Below are positions 13,959-15,228 of a stretch of DNA of 15,228 nt, one piece after another. Source of the stretch: SOIV01 sp964435925 (GTDB lineage Bacteria; Acidobacteriota; Aminicenantia; Aminicenantales; Aminicenantaceae). The translations under genes were made by a program, and so were the position numbers. The number at the start of each line of letters is the position of its first letter. Position 1 is the stretch's first letter. The notes beneath the pieces are model-generated. The model searched no databases. It worked only from the letters and a program-made list of their open reading frames with translations, and was not told the DNA's origin. Where the stretch lies: positions 1-15,228 of the forward strand of contig CAYTBG010000072.1 of NCBI GenBank assembly GCA_964435925.1. The letters run 5' to 3'.

Positions 13959-14732
13959 ATGATTGACCTGGCCATCATATTAGGGACTGGATTTTATGAT
14001 TTCCCTGGTTTGGAGGAGGAAGAAGGTTTAAGAATAGAAACAAGATATGGAGATGCCTCGATCAGGAAAGGAGCTGTAGAGGGAAAAAAAATAGCCTTTA
14101 TTGCCAGGCACGGCAAAGGGCACAGTATCTTGCCTAACATGATCAATCATCAGGCAAACCTGACAGCTTTAAAAGAATTGAGAACGAAAGCAATAATCGC
14201 CACAACCGTATGCGGAGTGTTAGACCCCAGCATTCCTCTTGCCAAGCTGGCTGTTTTCGACGATCTGTATTTTCCGGATAATCGGTTTCCTGATGGAGGG
14301 GCCTGTACGGTATACGAAGAGAGAGGAGAAAAATCAAGAGGCCATTACATTTTTGATATGCCTTTTTCCCAAGAATTGCGACGACAGATAATCGCTGCGG
14401 CTGGGGACTCTCTAACAAACGCTGTTTATGCTTATGCTAACGGCCCAAGATTCAATACAAAATCCGAGATTAAAATGCTTCGAAATTATGCCTCCTTTGT
14501 CAGTCAGACAGCAGGGCCGGAGATTGTTCTCGCCGGAGAGCTCGAAATTCCCTTTGCACTGCTCGGGTTTGGAGTGGATTATGCAAACGGAGTTAAAAGA
14601 GAACCAACTCCAGTTGAAGAGCTGAGAGAAAATTTGAAAAAAAGTAGGATGGTTTTTACAAATGTTATAAGAGAATTAATAAAAAAATACAGCGCGCCAA
14701 AGTTTGAAGGATTCATATACCGGTTTGAATAG
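13959..14732 (+). CDS. MTA/purine nucleoside phosphorylase-like protein (MTAP family), divergent active site
   Basis: The 257-residue protein follows the trimeric PNP/MTAP fold. The phosphate loop is LGTGFYD (8-14), the phosphate-binding RHGKGH is at 50-55, the INHQANLTALKEL region (62-74) is conserved, and NGPRFNTKSE (161-170) is the ribose/phosphate segment. Family members split methylthioadenosine or purine nucleosides with phosphate in the cytoplasm. Several usual residues differ: TTVCGVL at 82-88 replaces the common NAVGSL-like loop, SQTAGPE (182-188) replaces MT-x-x-PE, and VDYANG (206-211) replaces TDYD or TNxAAG. The Asp207 suggests a 6-amino purine (adenine-type) substrate, but specificity is uncertain. 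GGAGGG sits 5 nt upstream of the ATG. It abuts the repeat-peptide ORF. Confidence 0.8.
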   Translation: MIDLAIILGTGFYDFPGLEEEEGLRIETRYGDASIRKGAVEGKKIAFIARHGKGHSILPNMINHQANLTALKELRTKAIIATTVCGVLDPSIPLAKLAVFDDLYFPDNRFPDGGACTVYEERGEKSRGHYIFDMPFSQELRRQIIAAAGDSLTNAVYAYANGPRFNTKSEIKMLRNYASFVSQTAGPEIVLAGELEIPFALLGFGVDYANGVKREPTPVEELRENLKKSRMVFTNVIRELIKKYSAPKFEGFIYRFE

Positions 14733-14847
14733 ACATGAGTCTTATTTTAGTTTATATATAGATTTTATATATTATTTATGGGGATATCGTAGAAGTTTTT
14801 ACCTAAAGGGAAGGCTAAAATAATTTATTTGCTTGAAGGAACAAAAG
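14733..14847. other. A+T-rich intergenic stretch before the glycoside hydrolase
   Basis: No gene. A TATATA-rich segment (14752-14777) could form a weak hairpin or hold -10-like boxes, but no well-spaced promoter or terminator can be named. AAGGA at 14836-14840 is the ribosome site of the next gene. Confidence 0.35.
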
Positions 14848-15228
14848 ATGAAAACTGAGGAATTTAAACTTTTATTCGAAGCCAAGAGTATTTTAGAAAA
14901 AAATTGGAGAGAGAAATACACTATTCCGTCCCCTAAACTTTATCCTCACCAGTGGAGCTGGGATTCTGGTTTTATTTCTATCGGCTACTCTCATTATGAT
15001 CAGGATAGAGCGCAAAAAGAGATACTTTCTATGTTTGAAGGCCAGTGGGGAAACGGCATGCTTCCTCATATCATATTCAGGGGAGGAAAAGGATATTTCC
15101 CGTCTGCAGAATACTGGCAGACTGAGCTTTCAGAGCATTCTCCTGAAATAAAAACATCAGGCATTACTCAGCCCCCCGTTCATGCCCTGGCAGCTTTGCA
15201 TGTCTATGAAAATTCCAGTGACAATGAA
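14848..15228 (+). CDS. GH63/MGH-like glycoside hydrolase, N-terminal part (cut by window end)
   Basis: The first 127 residues of a gene that runs off the window. YPHQWSWDSGFISIGYSHYD (32-51) is the conserved start of the (alpha/alpha)6 barrel of GH63 and mannosylglycerate hydrolase-like enzymes, where the Trp-Asp pair lines the sugar pocket. FEGQWGNGMLPHIIF (63-77) and SGITQPPVHALAA (104-116) are further family motifs. Members of this group hydrolyse alpha-linked disaccharides or compatible solutes such as mannosylglycerate. No signal peptide is visible, so it probably acts in the cytoplasm. The ATG at 14848 has AAGGA 7 nt upstream. The catalytic acid and base residues lie beyond the window, so substrate cannot be judged. 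Confidence 0.85.
   Translation, partial: MKTEEFKLLFEAKSILEKNWREKYTIPSPKLYPHQWSWDSGFISIGYSHYDQDRAQKEILSMFEGQWGNGMLPHIIFRGGKGYFPSAEYWQTELSEHSPEIKTSGITQPPVHALAALHVYENSSDNE

Overview
This window looks like a chromosomal piece from an uncultured anaerobic bacterium, most plausibly of the Aminicenantes/Acidobacteriota type. The clues are an exported six-bladed beta-propeller protein, a HTH-TM-TolB-like-TPR protein of a style common in that group, moderate-to-low G+C, strong GGAGG-type ribosome sites and several ATGA-overlapping genes. This lineage call is inference from gene style. No rRNA, tRNA, CRISPR array or complete transposon is visible.

Bases 1-7440 are built around a molybdenum hydroxylase of the xanthine dehydrogenase family. 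After an exported beta-propeller protein (191-1312), a plus-strand set encodes a THEP1-like NTPase, XdhC and a MobA/MocA-like nucleotidyltransferase, which prepare and insert the molybdenum cofactor. Converging on it from the minus strand is the structural operon: an unknown ~7-TM membrane protein, a 49-residue stand-alone twin-arginine signal ORF, a [2Fe-2S] subunit and the large molybdopterin subunit, which has its own RR motif. There is no FAD subunit, so the enzyme resembles two-subunit IorAB-type oxidoreductases acting outside the cytoplasm. The structural operon has a good sigma70-type promoter followed at once by two near-perfect 22-bp tandem units.

Bases 7493-10712 hold a more A+T-rich minus-strand cluster: a membrane HTH/TolB-like/TPR protein, a 67-residue peptide ending in a Cys-His-Gly-Gly stretch, and a radical SAM/SPASM enzyme whose frame is broken at a run of nine Ts. 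The layout matches a ribosomally made, radical SAM-modified peptide (RiPP) locus and is the best candidate for an undescribed system here.

Bases 10915-15228 carry mixed genes: a PilZ (c-di-GMP) protein, a PEBP/YbhB-like protein, a NagX/HGSNAT-like membrane acyltransferase, a gene-poor stretch, a 45-residue peptide made of 12-residue repeats directly abutting an MTA/purine nucleoside phosphorylase-like gene, and the start of a GH63/MGH-like glycoside hydrolase cut off by the window end. Short REP-like GGG(G/A)TCAG motifs occur in three intergenic gaps.
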